DNA of 64,000 bases from Geodermatophilus sabuli (GTDB lineage Bacteria > Actinomycetota > Actinomycetes > Mycobacteriales > Geodermatophilaceae). This document shows, in pieces, positions 16,841 through 24,789 of the stretch (position 1 is the stretch's first letter; every line of letters begins with the position of its first letter). A program made the translations under genes and the position numbers. Under the pieces are notes generated by a model. The model was not told the DNA's origin. It saw nothing but the letters and a program-made list of their open reading frames with translations, and did no database searches. The stretch is taken from the NCBI RefSeq assembly GCF_010686765.1, contig NZ_JAAGWF010000005.1, positions 1-64,000 on the forward strand, read 5' to 3'.

Positions 16841-19033
16841 GTGTTCGAGAGCCTCGGCCGGATCGTGTACCGCCGCCGTCGCTGGGTGGTGGCACTGGCG
16901 CTGGCGTTCGTCGCCTTCGCCGGCGTCTGGGGCACCGGCGTCTTCGGCGCCATGACCGGCGGCGGGTTCGAGGACCCCGACAGCGAGAGCTCCCTCGCGA
17001 GCGAGGTCGCCGAGCGTGAGCTCGGCCGCGCCGGCGGCGACGTCGTCGTCCTGTACTCCAGCGACGAGCTGACCGTGGACGACCCGGCCTTCGCCGCGGC
17101 CGTCGAGCAGAGCCTCGCCGCCCTCCCGGACGACGTCGTCGAGGAGTCGGTGACCTTCTTCGCGACCGGAGCGCCCCAGCTGGTCAGCGAGGACCGCTCC
17201 GCCACCTACGCCCTGCTCACCCTGACCGGCGACGAGGACGAGCGCACCGAGGGCCTCGAGCTGGTCGAGGACCGGCTGTCGGCCCCCGGCCTGGAGACGC
17301 AGATCGGCGGCGGGACGACGATCAACCGCGACATCAACGAGCGGGTCAGCGCCGACATCGCCCGCGCGGAGATGATCTCGCTGCCGATCCTGGCCGTGCT
17401 GCTCGTGCTCATCTTCGGCAGCGTCGCCGCGGCCGGGCTGCCTCTGGCGATCGGCGTCGTGGCGATCCTCGGAGCCTTCGCGGCACTGCGCGGGTTCTCC
17501 ACGGTCGCCGACGTCTCGATCTTCGCCGTCAACGTCGTCACGATCACCGGCCTCGGGCTGGCCATCGACTACGGCCTGTTCATGGTGAGCCGGTTCCGCG
17601 AGGAGATCCGCCGCCAGCCCGACACCGAGACGGCCCTGGCCCGGACGATGGCGACGGCCGGCCGCACGGTCGCGGTCTCCGGCGCCACCGTGGCGATCTC
17701 GCTGGCCGGGCTGCTGATCTTCCCGCAGGTGTTCCTCCGCTCGATGGGGTTCGGCGGGATGAGCGCCGTCCTCATCGCGATGCTGGCCGCGCTCACCCTG
17801 CTGCCCGCGCTGCTGGCGATGCTCGGCCCCAGGGTGGACGCGCTGTCGGTGCGGCCGTGGCTGCGCCGGGTGTTCCACCGCGTGCCGACGGCGACCACCG
17901 GCGACCACGGCGCCTGGGCACGGATCGCGCACAGCGTCATGCGCCGGCCGGTGGTCTACACCGTCGTCGTCACCGCGGTGCTGGTCGTCCTCGCACTGCC
18001 GTTCCTGCGGGTGCAGTTCGGCGGGGTCGACGAGCGCGCGCTGCCGGAGGGAACCGAGAGCCGGGTGGTCGCCGAGACGATCCAGGCGGACTTCCCGCCG
18101 TCCGAGCGCGGGCCCATCGCCGCGATCGTGACGCTGGCCGACCCGGTCGACTCCCCCGCCGGCGGCGCCGCCCTGCAGGGCTACGTCGAGGCGGTGGCGG
18201 CGGTCCCCGGGGTGGACGGCGCGACGGTGGCCGGCGCGGCCGGGGACACCGCCCGGGTCGACGTCGCCTACGCCGGCGACCCGCTGTCCACCGAGGCGCG
18301 CGACCTGGTCGGCGAGGTCCGGTCCGTCCCGGCTCCCGACGGCGGCGATGTGCTGGTCGGCGGCCAGACCGCGGCCCTGGAGGACCTGCTCGACAGCCTC
18401 GCCTCGCTGCTGCCGTGGATGGCGGTGTTCGTCGTCGCGACGACGTTCGTGCTGCTGTTCCTGGCCTTCGGCTCGCTGGTGCTGCCGGTGAAGGCGGTCG
18501 TGATGAACGTGCTGTCGCTGGGCGCCTCGTTCGGGGCGCTGGTCTGGATCTTCCAGGAGGGCAACCTGTCGGGGCTGCTGGACTTCACCCCGACCGGGTT
18601 CGTCGAGGCCACCCAGCCGATCCTGGTGCTGGCCATCGTGTTCGGGCTCTCGATGGACTACGAGGTGTTCCTCATGTCCCGGATCCGGGAGCAGTACGAC
18701 CTGACCGGCGACAACACGACGGCGGTGGCGACCGGGCTTCAGCGCACCGGCGGGATCATCACCAGCGCCGCGCTCCTGCTGCTCGTCGTGATCGGTGCGT
18801 TCTCGCTGTCGGGGATCACCTTCATCAAGATGATCGGCGTCGCGATGCTCATCGCGATCGTGGTGGACGCGACCGTCGTCCGGATCCTGCTCGTGCCGGC
18901 CACGATGCGGCTGCTCGGCCGGGCCAACTGGTGGGCGCCGGGGCCGCTGGGCCGGCTGTACGCGCGCTACGGCATCCGCGAGTCCGACGGCGAGCCGGTG
19001 GCCGAGGTCCCGGAGCTGGTCCCCACCCGCTGA
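16841..19033 (+). CDS. MMPL family RND transporter
   Basis: 730 residues, GTG start with GGGAGA upstream. Twelve membrane segments in two MMPL repeats: an N-terminal helix, an extracytoplasmic loop (~40-175), five helices holding GLAIDYGLFMVSRFREE (about residues 240-256), then the second half with FGLSMDYEVFLMSRIREQ. The paired Asp-Tyr in these helices are the proton-relay residues of MmpL/HpnN-type pumps. Substrates are usually lipids, hopanoids, siderophores or drugs. Controlled by the divergent TetR. A 26-bp palindromic terminator follows. Confidence 0.92.
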   Translation: MFESLGRIVYRRRRWVVALALAFVAFAGVWGTGVFGAMTGGGFEDPDSESSLASEVAERELGRAGGDVVVLYSSDELTVDDPAFAAAVEQSLAALPDDVVEESVTFFATGAPQLVSEDRSATYALLTLTGDEDERTEGLELVEDRLSAPGLETQIGGGTTINRDINERVSADIARAEMISLPILAVLLVLIFGSVAAAGLPLAIGVVAILGAFAALRGFSTVADVSIFAVNVVTITGLGLAIDYGLFMVSRFREEIRRQPDTETALARTMATAGRTVAVSGATVAISLAGLLIFPQVFLRSMGFGGMSAVLIAMLAALTLLPALLAMLGPRVDALSVRPWLRRVFHRVPTATTGDHGAWARIAHSVMRRPVVYTVVVTAVLVVLALPFLRVQFGGVDERALPEGTESRVVAETIQADFPPSERGPIAAIVTLADPVDSPAGGAALQGYVEAVAAVPGVDGATVAGAAGDTARVDVAYAGDPLSTEARDLVGEVRSVPAPDGGDVLVGGQTAALEDLLDSLASLLPWMAVFVVATTFVLLFLAFGSLVLPVKAVVMNVLSLGASFGALVWIFQEGNLSGLLDFTPTGFVEATQPILVLAIVFGLSMDYEVFLMSRIREQYDLTGDNTTAVATGLQRTGGIITSAALLLLVVIGAFSLSGITFIKMIGVAMLIAIVVDATVVRILLVPATMRLLGRANWWAPGPLGRLYARYGIRESDGEPVAEVPELVPTR

Positions 19034-19039
19034 CGCCCC

Positions 19040-19065
19040 GGGGACTCCCGGTACCGGGAGTCCCC
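19040..19065. terminator. 26-bp perfect palindrome, bidirectional terminator
   Basis: Complementary arms GGGGACTCCCGG and its complement meet at a central TA in GGTACC. It lies between the MMPL gene and the convergent zinc-ribbon gene (ends at 19073), so it can serve both. Confidence 0.7.
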
Positions 19066-19072
19066 GAGCGGG

Positions 19073-19255
19073 TCAGCGGGTCGGGACGGCGGGCCGCGAC
19101 GGGCGGTCGAGCCGCAGCACCGGCTGGGTCAGCTCGTCGGACAGCGGCGTCCGGGGGCGGGGGGCGGCGGTGACCGCGAAGCGCCGCACGGAGCGTCCGC
19201 ACCCGACGCAGAACCGGCCGCGCTGGTCCTGCGCTCCGCACTCGGTGCACGACAT
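19073..19255 (-). CDS. Small zinc-ribbon protein
   Basis: 60 residues from ATG 19255 with GAGGAGG ribosome binding site. N-terminal double zinc knuckle MSCTECGAQ and RFCVGCGRSV (CxxC-x10-CxxC), followed by a Pro/Arg-rich tail. No membrane segment. Such tiny ribbons commonly act as adaptor or RNA/DNA-contacting domains. No specific role visible. Confidence 0.65.
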   Translation of the reverse strand: MSCTECGAQDQRGRFCVGCGRSVRRFAVTAAPRPRTPLSDELTQPVLRLDRPSRPAVPTR

Positions 19256-19371
19256 GGGGTACCTCCTCGACACCGGGAGTCCCGTCGACCCCGTCCGTCT
19301 GCGCACCCTGCCAGGGCCGACGCCCTCGACCAGCCGTTCCGGGATGGGTGGGACGTCACGTCACCGGAACG

Positions 19372-19845
19372 TCATGTGCCGGGTCCGGCGACCACGTCGA
19401 GCAGCCGGTCGAGGAAGGGCACCTGGCCCGGGACCAGCTTGACCCGGGCATCGTCGACCGCGAACCACGCCGCCCGGTCGATCTCCGGGAACTCGTGGAC
19501 GCGGCCGGACCGGGGCGGCCACTCCAGCTCGAAGGTGTTGCTGCGGCAGGTCGCGGCATCGAGGTCGCCCTCGGCCGCCCAGACGGTGAGCAGTTTCGCG
19601 CCGGCCCGCAGCGGGCCGAGGGCGGCGAAGCCCTCCGCGGGCACCGGGGACCCGAGCTCCTCCTCGAACTCCCGGCGGGCGACGGCGAACGGGTCCTCGC
19701 CGTCGGCGTACTCGCCCTTCGGGATCGACCAGGCACCGTCGTCCTTGCGCGCCCAGAACGGCCCGCCCATGTGCCCGAGCAGGACCTCGCACCCGCCGTC
19801 CGGGCGACGGCGGTACAGCAGCACCCCCGCGCTGGTCCTGGCCAC
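19372..19845 (-). CDS. NUDIX hydrolase
   Basis: 157 residues from GTG 19845. Starts ARTSAGVLLYRRR, typical for NUDIX proteins, and holds a full Nudix box: G-x5-E-x7-REFEEELG (GEYADGEDPF to REFEEELGS, about residues 45-68). The Glu residues of REFEEE bind Mg2+. The segment LLGHMGGPFWARKDDGAWSI resembles the group active on diadenosine polyphosphates or other nucleotide derivatives. It is divergent from the DinB-family gene at 19926, with an 80-bp shared promoter region. Substrate unassigned. Confidence 0.88.
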   Translation of the reverse strand: MARTSAGVLLYRRRPDGGCEVLLGHMGGPFWARKDDGAWSIPKGEYADGEDPFAVARREFEEELGSPVPAEGFAALGPLRAGAKLLTVWAAEGDLDAATCRSNTFELEWPPRSGRVHEFPEIDRAAWFAVDDARVKLVPGQVPFLDRLLDVVAGPGT

Positions 19846-19913
19846 GGCGGCCAGTGTGCCCGCCCCAGGTCGGGGTCCCGGATCTGCACGGACGGACGGG
19901 CCTCCGGCCATGC

Positions 19914-19919
19914 CAGGAT
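19914..19919 (+). promoter_or_regulatory. -10-like element of a leaderless promoter (DinB-family gene)
   Basis: CAGGAT ends exactly 6 nt before GTG 19926. The context CAGGATCGCCT is repeated before the ADP-ribosylglycohydrolase start at 63658. Confidence 0.5.
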
Positions 19920-19925
19920 CGCCTC

Positions 19926-20552
19926 GTGGACACGTTCGCGGAGATCGCCGACGAGCGGCGCGGTCTGGCTGCCCTGGTGTCGGGACTGACGGACGAGCAG
20001 CTGGCGACGCGGAGCCTGTGCAGCGAGTGGAGCGTCCACGACGTGCTCGCCCACCTGGTCGTGCCGCTGGAGGTGGGCATCCCGAAGTTCGCGCTGGCCA
20101 TGCTGGTGTGCCGCGGGAACTTCGACCGGGCCAACGTCCGGCTGACCCGCGAGCAGGCACGACGGCCCGTCAGCGAGCTCACCGAGGTGTTGCGCCGGAG
20201 AGCCGACTCGCGGTTCACCCCGCCCGGGTCAGGTCCCGAGGCGCCCCTCACCGACCTCCTGGTCCACGGCCTGGACATCCGCTGGCCGCTGGGACTGCCG
20301 CGCGAGGTCCCCGAGGAGCGCGTGCGCACGTCGCTGACCTTCCTGACCGCCGGCTCCGCGGGGGGCATCGTCGCCAAGGGCACCCTGGACGGGTTGCGGT
20401 TCGAGGCGGACGACATCGACTGGGCGCACGGCGGCGGTCCGACCGTGCGCGGCAACGCAGAGGCGCTCCTGCTGGCGATCACCGGCCGGGCGACCGCTCT
20501 GAGCCACCTCAGCGGCGACGGCGTGCCGACGTTGCGGAGCCGACTGGCCTGA
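19926..20552 (+). CDS. Mycothiol-dependent maleylpyruvate isomerase family (DinB-like) protein
   Basis: 208 residues from GTG 19926. The four-helix DinB/MDMPI fold is indicated by GLAALVSGLTDEQLATRSLC, SEWSVHDVLAHLV (first metal His) and TDLLVHGLDIRWPLG (second His region near residues 115-130). The family includes mycothiol-dependent maleylpyruvate isomerase, which would link maleylpyruvate to fumarylpyruvate in the gentisate route, but most actinobacterial members are mycothiol-dependent enzymes of unknown substrate. It lies 14 kb from the gentisate genes, so a pathway link is only a possibility. Confidence 0.8.
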   Translation: MDTFAEIADERRGLAALVSGLTDEQLATRSLCSEWSVHDVLAHLVVPLEVGIPKFALAMLVCRGNFDRANVRLTREQARRPVSELTEVLRRRADSRFTPPGSGPEAPLTDLLVHGLDIRWPLGLPREVPEERVRTSLTFLTAGSAGGIVAKGTLDGLRFEADDIDWAHGGGPTVRGNAEALLLAITGRATALSHLSGDGVPTLRSRLA

Positions 20553-20616
20553 CCCGGTTCCGAGCGGAGCCTCGAACCCGTGACGGGTTCGTCGACCGAC
20601 CAGGAAGGACACGCGA

Positions 20617-20955
20617 GTGGCCTACGACACCGAGCTCGCCGGCCGCGTTCGCGCCGCGCTCTCCGACGAGGAGGACGTGCGTGAGGTGACGATGTTCGGC
20701 GGCCTCGCGTTCATGGTCCGTGAGCAGATGGTGGCCTGCGTCTCCGGTGGCGGCGGCGCCCTGCTCGTGCGCGTGTCCCGCGATCGCGATGCCGAGTACC
20801 TGGGGGTCCCCGGGGCCCGCCGGGCCGAGATGGGCACGGGCCGGTCGATGGGCGAGGGCTGGATCACCGTCGACGAGGAGGCGCTCAGCGACGACGGCGA
20901 CCTGCGGTTCTGGATCGACGCCGTCCTGGCGTACAACGCCGAGACGACCCGGTGA
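20617..20955 (+). CDS. TfoX/Sxy N-terminal domain family protein
   Basis: 112 residues, GTG start with AGGAAGGA. The family core EVTMFGGLAFMVREQMVACV is near residues 23-45, followed by LLVRVSRDRDAEYL and a C-terminal WIDAVLAYNAETTR helix. Only the N-terminal TfoX domain is present, as in many actinobacterial proteins, so a competence role as in gamma-proteobacteria is not implied. A small hairpin (arms CGAACCCG 20573-20580 and CGGGTTCG 20584-20591) precedes it. Confidence 0.82.
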   Translation: MAYDTELAGRVRAALSDEEDVREVTMFGGLAFMVREQMVACVSGGGGALLVRVSRDRDAEYLGVPGARRAEMGTGRSMGEGWITVDEEALSDDGDLRFWIDAVLAYNAETTR

Positions 20956-20994
20956 CCGAGCGCCGGATGGGCCGCTCACGTCTGGAGGCGCGCC

Positions 20995-21789
20995 CTAGCG
21001 GCCCCGCCAGCGCGGCGGCCGCTTGTCCAGCTGCGCGGCGATGCCCTCCTCGCGGTCCTCGGACAGGTAGGGGTTGGGGCCCACGTCGAGCCGCAGCGCC
21101 TGCCACAGCGGGAGCTCGAGCGCCTTGACCGCGGTCTCCTTCATCCGCCGGACCGACAGCGGGGCGTTGGCCGCGATCGCCTCGGCCAGCCGCAGCGCCG
21201 TGGGCAGCACGTCGTCGGCCGGGACGAGGCGGTTGACCAGCCCCCACCGCTCGGCGACCTCGCTCGTGACGTACTCGCCGGTGTAGAGCAGTTCCAGCGC
21301 GATGCCCATCGGGATGCGCTTGGGCAGGACGACGGAGCCGAAGTTGGCGCCCATCCCGATCTTGGCCTCGGGCAGGCCCATCGGGATGCCGGGCGCGGCG
21401 ACCCGCAGATCACAGGCCAGGGCAAGCTCGAACCCGCCGGCGACCGCCGCTCCGTTCAGCGCCGCGACGATCGGGACCGGTGTCTCGGTGACCACCTCGA
21501 ACAGCGCCCGGGTGGGCCGGTTCATCGGCGGGCGGAAGTGCTCGCCGCGGCGGTCGCCCTCGCGGATCTCCTTGAGGTCGAAGCCGGCGCAGAAGGCCGG
21601 ACCGGTGCCGGTGAGCACGATCGCCCGCACCTCCCGGTCCTCGGCGCAGCGCAGCAGCTCCTCGACGAGGTCGGCCTGGATCGCCGACGACAGCGCGTTG
21701 CGCCGCTCGGGTCGGTCGAGGGTGAGCAGGCGGACGTGCCCGCGGTCCTCGACGACCAGTCCCGACTCATGGCGCTGCGCTGCACTCAT
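20995..21789 (-). CDS. Enoyl-CoA hydratase/isomerase (crotonase) family protein
   Basis: 264 residues from ATG 21789; a TTG 9 bp upstream is less likely. Crotonase fold with oxyanion-hole segments SSAIQADLVEEL and AALNGAAVAGGFELALACDL (about residues 95-115), then GLPEAKIGMGANFGSVVLP. In the hydratase active-site positions the sequence carries EAKIGMGA rather than the EE-type Glu pair, so hydratase activity is uncertain and isomerase or other crotonase chemistry is possible. A CAGGTT hexamer lies 7 nt before the ATG. Monocistronic. Confidence 0.87.
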   Translation of the reverse strand: MSAAQRHESGLVVEDRGHVRLLTLDRPERRNALSSAIQADLVEELLRCAEDREVRAIVLTGTGPAFCAGFDLKEIREGDRRGEHFRPPMNRPTRALFEVVTETPVPIVAALNGAAVAGGFELALACDLRVAAPGIPMGLPEAKIGMGANFGSVVLPKRIPMGIALELLYTGEYVTSEVAERWGLVNRLVPADDVLPTALRLAEAIAANAPLSVRRMKETAVKALELPLWQALRLDVGPNPYLSEDREEGIAAQLDKRPPRWRGR

Positions 21790-21843
21790 GCCGGCCAACC
21801 TGCGCCACCTCCGCCGGGGAGCGCAAACCGCAGCCGCGAGGGA

Positions 21844-22461
21844 TCAGTTCTCGCAGCCCACGCCGTCGCCGTCGCGGTCCAGCTTCGAGCTGTAGCCGGG
21901 CTCGCCGCTGCGGATGGGGGCGGCGCCGGCGGCCCTGACCGCGTCGCAGTTGGCGTAGGAGACGCTCGAGGGAGCCGGAGCCGGGGCCGGGGCCGGGGCC
22001 GGCGCGGGTGCCGGCGCGGGTGCTGGTGCTGGTGCTGGTGCAGGTGCCGGGGCAGGGGCAGGGGCAGGAGCCGGCGCAGGGCGGGGTGCGGGCGCCGGGG
22101 CCGGGGCCGGCCGGGGCGCGGGGGCGGTCGACGCGGGGGGCGTCGGCACCACGGTGGCCGGCGGGGGGCTGACCGCCGGCTGCGGAACCGTGGAGGCGGC
22201 CGAGGGCGGGGCCACCAGCCCGCTGGCCGACGACCGGGCGGCCGGCGAGGAGGACGGCGACGTCGCCGGTGCGGAGGTCTCCGCCGTGGGTGTGGTGCTG
22301 GCGGCGGGCTCGGTCTCGGGCGGCCCCGCGATGCTGCCGATCAGGAAGAGCCCGAGCAAGATGCTCGCCGTCACGACGACCCAGCGGCGCTTCCAGAACG
22401 GTGTGGCCGGGGCCGGCTGCGGCTCCGGCGGGAGCTGCGGCATGAGCATGGTGTCGTTCAT
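21844..22461 (-). CDS. Membrane-anchored excalibur-domain protein with Pro-Ala repeat
   Basis: 205 residues from ATG 22461 (RBS GGGGAG). A short cytoplasmic N-terminus, one membrane helix (FWKRRWVVVTASILLGLFLI region, residues ~22-45), a Ser/Thr/Pro-rich stretch, ~50 residues of Pro-Ala repeat (about 112-165), and a C-terminal excalibur calcium-binding domain: YANCDAVRAAGAAPI to LDRDGDGVGCE, with the DxDxDG loop and paired Cys. The rigid repeat would project the excalibur domain through the cell wall. The family is often on nucleases or wall proteins; here no catalytic domain is attached. Confidence 0.85.
   Translation of the reverse strand: MNDTMLMPQLPPEPQPAPATPFWKRRWVVVTASILLGLFLIGSIAGPPETEPAASTTPTAETSAPATSPSSSPAARSSASGLVAPPSAASTVPQPAVSPPPATVVPTPPASTAPAPRPAPAPAPAPRPAPAPAPAPAPAPAPAPAPAPAPAPAPAPAPAPAPAPSSVSYANCDAVRAAGAAPIRSGEPGYSSKLDRDGDGVGCEN
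21974..22115. repeat. Low-complexity GC hexamer repeat encoding Pro-Ala
   Basis: Imperfect hexamers of the GCCGGG/GCAGGT/GCTGGT type (seen on the plus strand) encode the Pro-Ala spacer of the excalibur protein. Length variation by slippage between strains is likely. Confidence 0.75.
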
Positions 22462-22612
22462 CGGGACTCCCCCGTGACGCGTGCGCGGACCGCCGGACCG
22501 TACGAACGGGTGCCCGTCGCCGTGCACCACCACCGTTCCGAAACGCCGTCCCGTTCCTCTCCCGCCCCAGGGACCCCGGCGGCCATGTCCACCGGTCCTG
22601 ACGGGGTCTGGC

Positions 22613-23860
22613 TCAGCGCGGCCGCGGCGGGCGCCGGCCCGGTGCGGTCGCGACCGCCAGCGGCAGGCTGCCCGCGACGAGCAGCGCACACAGCACGTAG
22701 GTCCACGGCAGGCCGAGGGCCGTGCCGGCGACCGCCCCGACCACCAGCGCACCCACGGCGAGCCCGGTGTCGAACGCGGCGTTCCACACGGCGCTGGCGG
22801 TGGCTGCCCGGTCCGGACCCACCCGGCCGAACGCGGCCACCAGGGTCAGGTTCTGCACCGCACCCCAGCCGACGCCGAAGACCGTGGCGCCGAGGAGGAC
22901 CACCGCATCCCGGCCCGGCCCCCGGCCGGCAGCCAGCCCGCCGGCGACCAGGACGAGCCCGGCCGCGCACAGGCACAGCGCCGCCGGCAGCAGCAGCCGG
23001 CTCCCGGTCCGGTCCGCGAGCGCCCCGGCCCGCCACCGGGTGAGGGCGGCCGTCCCACCGAAGAACAGCAGGGACACCGTGGCGAGCACGCCGTCCGGAC
23101 GACCGATCGGCAGGAAGGTGACCAGCCCGCTGCACGCCAGCGCGGCCACCAGCAGCACGACGGCGGGACCGGCCGCGGCGAGGAGCGCGCGGCGCGGCGC
23201 CCCGGGCGCCGGTGCACTGCTCCGCCCCGGCGCGGGGTGACCCCGACCGAGCGCCCGCACGAGCGGCACCGCGAGAACGGGTGCGGCGGCCAGGACGGCG
23301 ACCCACTCGAAGTGCCCGGCGAGGGTGAGCGCCACGCCGGCCGGCACGGCGAGCAGGTTGGGCAGTGAGCTGGACAGGCTGTAGATGCCGACGGCCTCCC
23401 CGTGCCGCCCCGGGGGCGCGATGCCTGCGGTCACGGTCGCGCCCACCACCGTCACCACGGCGAACCCGGCCCCGCGGAGGGCGGAGACGGCCATCAACCA
23501 CCACAGCGCGTCGCTGACCAGGTAGCCCAGCGCCGGCAGGCCGAGGGCCACCAGGCCGAGGGCGAAGAGCCGGGGCGGCCCGAGCCGGGCGACGAGCACC
23601 GGGACCACGGCCTGCGTGAGCACCGTGCAACCGAGCAGCACGGCGATCACCAGGCCGGCGGCGGCCGGCGTCGCGCCGCCGGCCGCCGCCCACGAGGGGA
23701 GGGCGCTGAGCGTCAGGCAGAAGCTGGTGAAGCCGGCCAGGCTGACCGCCACCAGGGCCTGCATGGCCGGCAGGCGCCAGAGCGACACCGCGGCCGGGGC
23801 GGCCCCTGCCGGCGCCGCCGGAGGGTGCCCGAGCCCCGGCGCCCCGTCCGGCGCGGTCAC
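22613..23860 (-). CDS. MFS transporter
   Basis: 415 residues from GTG 23860, overlapping the upstream hydrolase stop by 4 bp. Twelve predicted helices; the loop RLGPPRLFALGLVALG and the later RAGALADRTGSRLLLPAAL correspond to the conserved loop 2-3 and loop 8-9 arginine/glycine motifs of the major facilitator superfamily. Short hydrophilic ends. It is cotranscribed with the alpha/beta hydrolase at 23857. Direction and ligand are unknown; a role in export or uptake of the hydrolase substrate is inference. Confidence 0.85.
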   Translation of the reverse strand: MTAPDGAPGLGHPPAAPAGAAPAAVSLWRLPAMQALVAVSLAGFTSFCLTLSALPSWAAAGGATPAAAGLVIAVLLGCTVLTQAVVPVLVARLGPPRLFALGLVALGLPALGYLVSDALWWLMAVSALRGAGFAVVTVVGATVTAGIAPPGRHGEAVGIYSLSSSLPNLLAVPAGVALTLAGHFEWVAVLAAAPVLAVPLVRALGRGHPAPGRSSAPAPGAPRRALLAAAGPAVVLLVAALACSGLVTFLPIGRPDGVLATVSLLFFGGTAALTRWRAGALADRTGSRLLLPAALCLCAAGLVLVAGGLAAGRGPGRDAVVLLGATVFGVGWGAVQNLTLVAAFGRVGPDRAATASAVWNAAFDTGLAVGALVVGAVAGTALGLPWTYVLCALLVAGSLPLAVATAPGRRPPRPR

Positions 23861-24711
23861 CCGAGCTGGCGGCGCCGCCAGCCGGCCATGATCTCGGCGA
23901 AGCGGTCGGGGTCCTCGAAGTACGGGGCGTGGCCGCAGCCGGTCATCACGGCGAGCTCCGACCCCGGCAGGGCGGCGTGCGCCGCCTCGCCCATGGACAG
24001 CGGCGTCCAGCGGTCGTCCTCGCCCCAGACCAGCAGCGTGCGGGTGCCCAGACCCGCGGCGCGCAGCGCGTCGGCGAGGAGGTCGTCGTTGCAGGGGCCG
24101 AGCAGGAAGTCCGCCGTCGCGGTGAGCGACTCGCGGGCACCCAGCGACGAGTTGATCATCGACTCCTCGCGGACCCACGCGTCGGTCACCATCGCCGGGT
24201 CCGCGACGAGCAGGTCCAGCTTGCGGCGGACGCCCGCGTCGCTGGCGTCGGCCAGCACCTCGCGCGGCGTCATGTTCTCCTCCGGCAGCGGTGCCAGGCC
24301 GATGGCACCGATCAGCACCAGTGACGAGACGAGGTCCGGCCGGGTGAGCGCCAGGTGCGCCGCCACGTGCGCGCCCAGTGAGGTGCCCGCGACGGTGACG
24401 GCGGAGAGCCCGAGCTGGTCCAGGACACCGGTGACGAAGGAGGCGAACCCCGCGGCGGTGTACTCGGGGCCGGCACCCTTGTCGGCGAGCCCGTGTCCCG
24501 GCGAGTCGATCGCGTAGACGTGGTAGCCGGCGTCGACCAGCCCCGGGACGGCCGGTACGAACCGGTCGGCCCGCGAGCCCGCGCCGTGCAGGCAGACCAG
24601 CGGCGTCCCGCCGCCGACGGACTCGACGACGCGGGTGCGGATGCCGGCGGCGGTGACCGGATAGCTGATGACCTGGTCGCGGCCGGAGGTGAAGGGACGG
24701 GCGTCGGACAT
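23857..24711 (-). CDS. Alpha/beta hydrolase
   Basis: 284 residues from ATG 24711 (GGAG upstream). Oxyanion motif LVCLHGAGS (residues ~38-47), nucleophile elbow GTSLGAH (about 105-111), acid WGEDDRW, and catalytic His in TGCGHAPYFEDP. Resembles meta-cleavage-product or lactone hydrolases. It follows the CUT2 binding-protein gene across a strong terminator (24745-24787), so it belongs to a separate or attenuated transcript with the MFS gene. Confidence 0.87.
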   Translation of the reverse strand: MSDARPFTSGRDQVISYPVTAAGIRTRVVESVGGGTPLVCLHGAGSRADRFVPAVPGLVDAGYHVYAIDSPGHGLADKGAGPEYTAAGFASFVTGVLDQLGLSAVTVAGTSLGAHVAAHLALTRPDLVSSLVLIGAIGLAPLPEENMTPREVLADASDAGVRRKLDLLVADPAMVTDAWVREESMINSSLGARESLTATADFLLGPCNDDLLADALRAAGLGTRTLLVWGEDDRWTPLSMGEAAHAALPGSELAVMTGCGHAPYFEDPDRFAEIMAGWRRRQLG

Positions 24712-24744
24712 CTCGGGCTCCTGGTCGGTCGGTCTCACGAGTGG

Positions 24745-24787
24745 CCCGCTCCCGGTCCGGCAGGGTGGGTGCCGGACCGGGAGCGGG
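24745..24787 (-). terminator. Strong hairpin terminator after the sugar-type binding protein
   Basis: 17-bp perfect arms CCCGCTCCCGGTCCGGC (24745-24761) and GCCGGACCGGGAGCGGG (24771-24787) with a 9-nt loop, beginning 3 bp past the stop of the binding-protein gene. It should end the long catabolic/ABC transcript. No U-tract. Confidence 0.75.
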
Positions 24788-24789
24788 TC

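Noticed and set aside
19926-20552. Assignment as the maleylpyruvate isomerase of the gentisate pathway
   Set aside because: The family is large and mostly of unknown substrate, and the gene lies 14 kb from the gentisate genes with unrelated genes between. Kept as family-level call only.
20573-20591. Hairpin resembling a tRNA T-arm (GGGTTCG)
   Set aside because: No acceptor, D-arm or anticodon arm can be built around it; it is only a short stem between two plus-strand genes.
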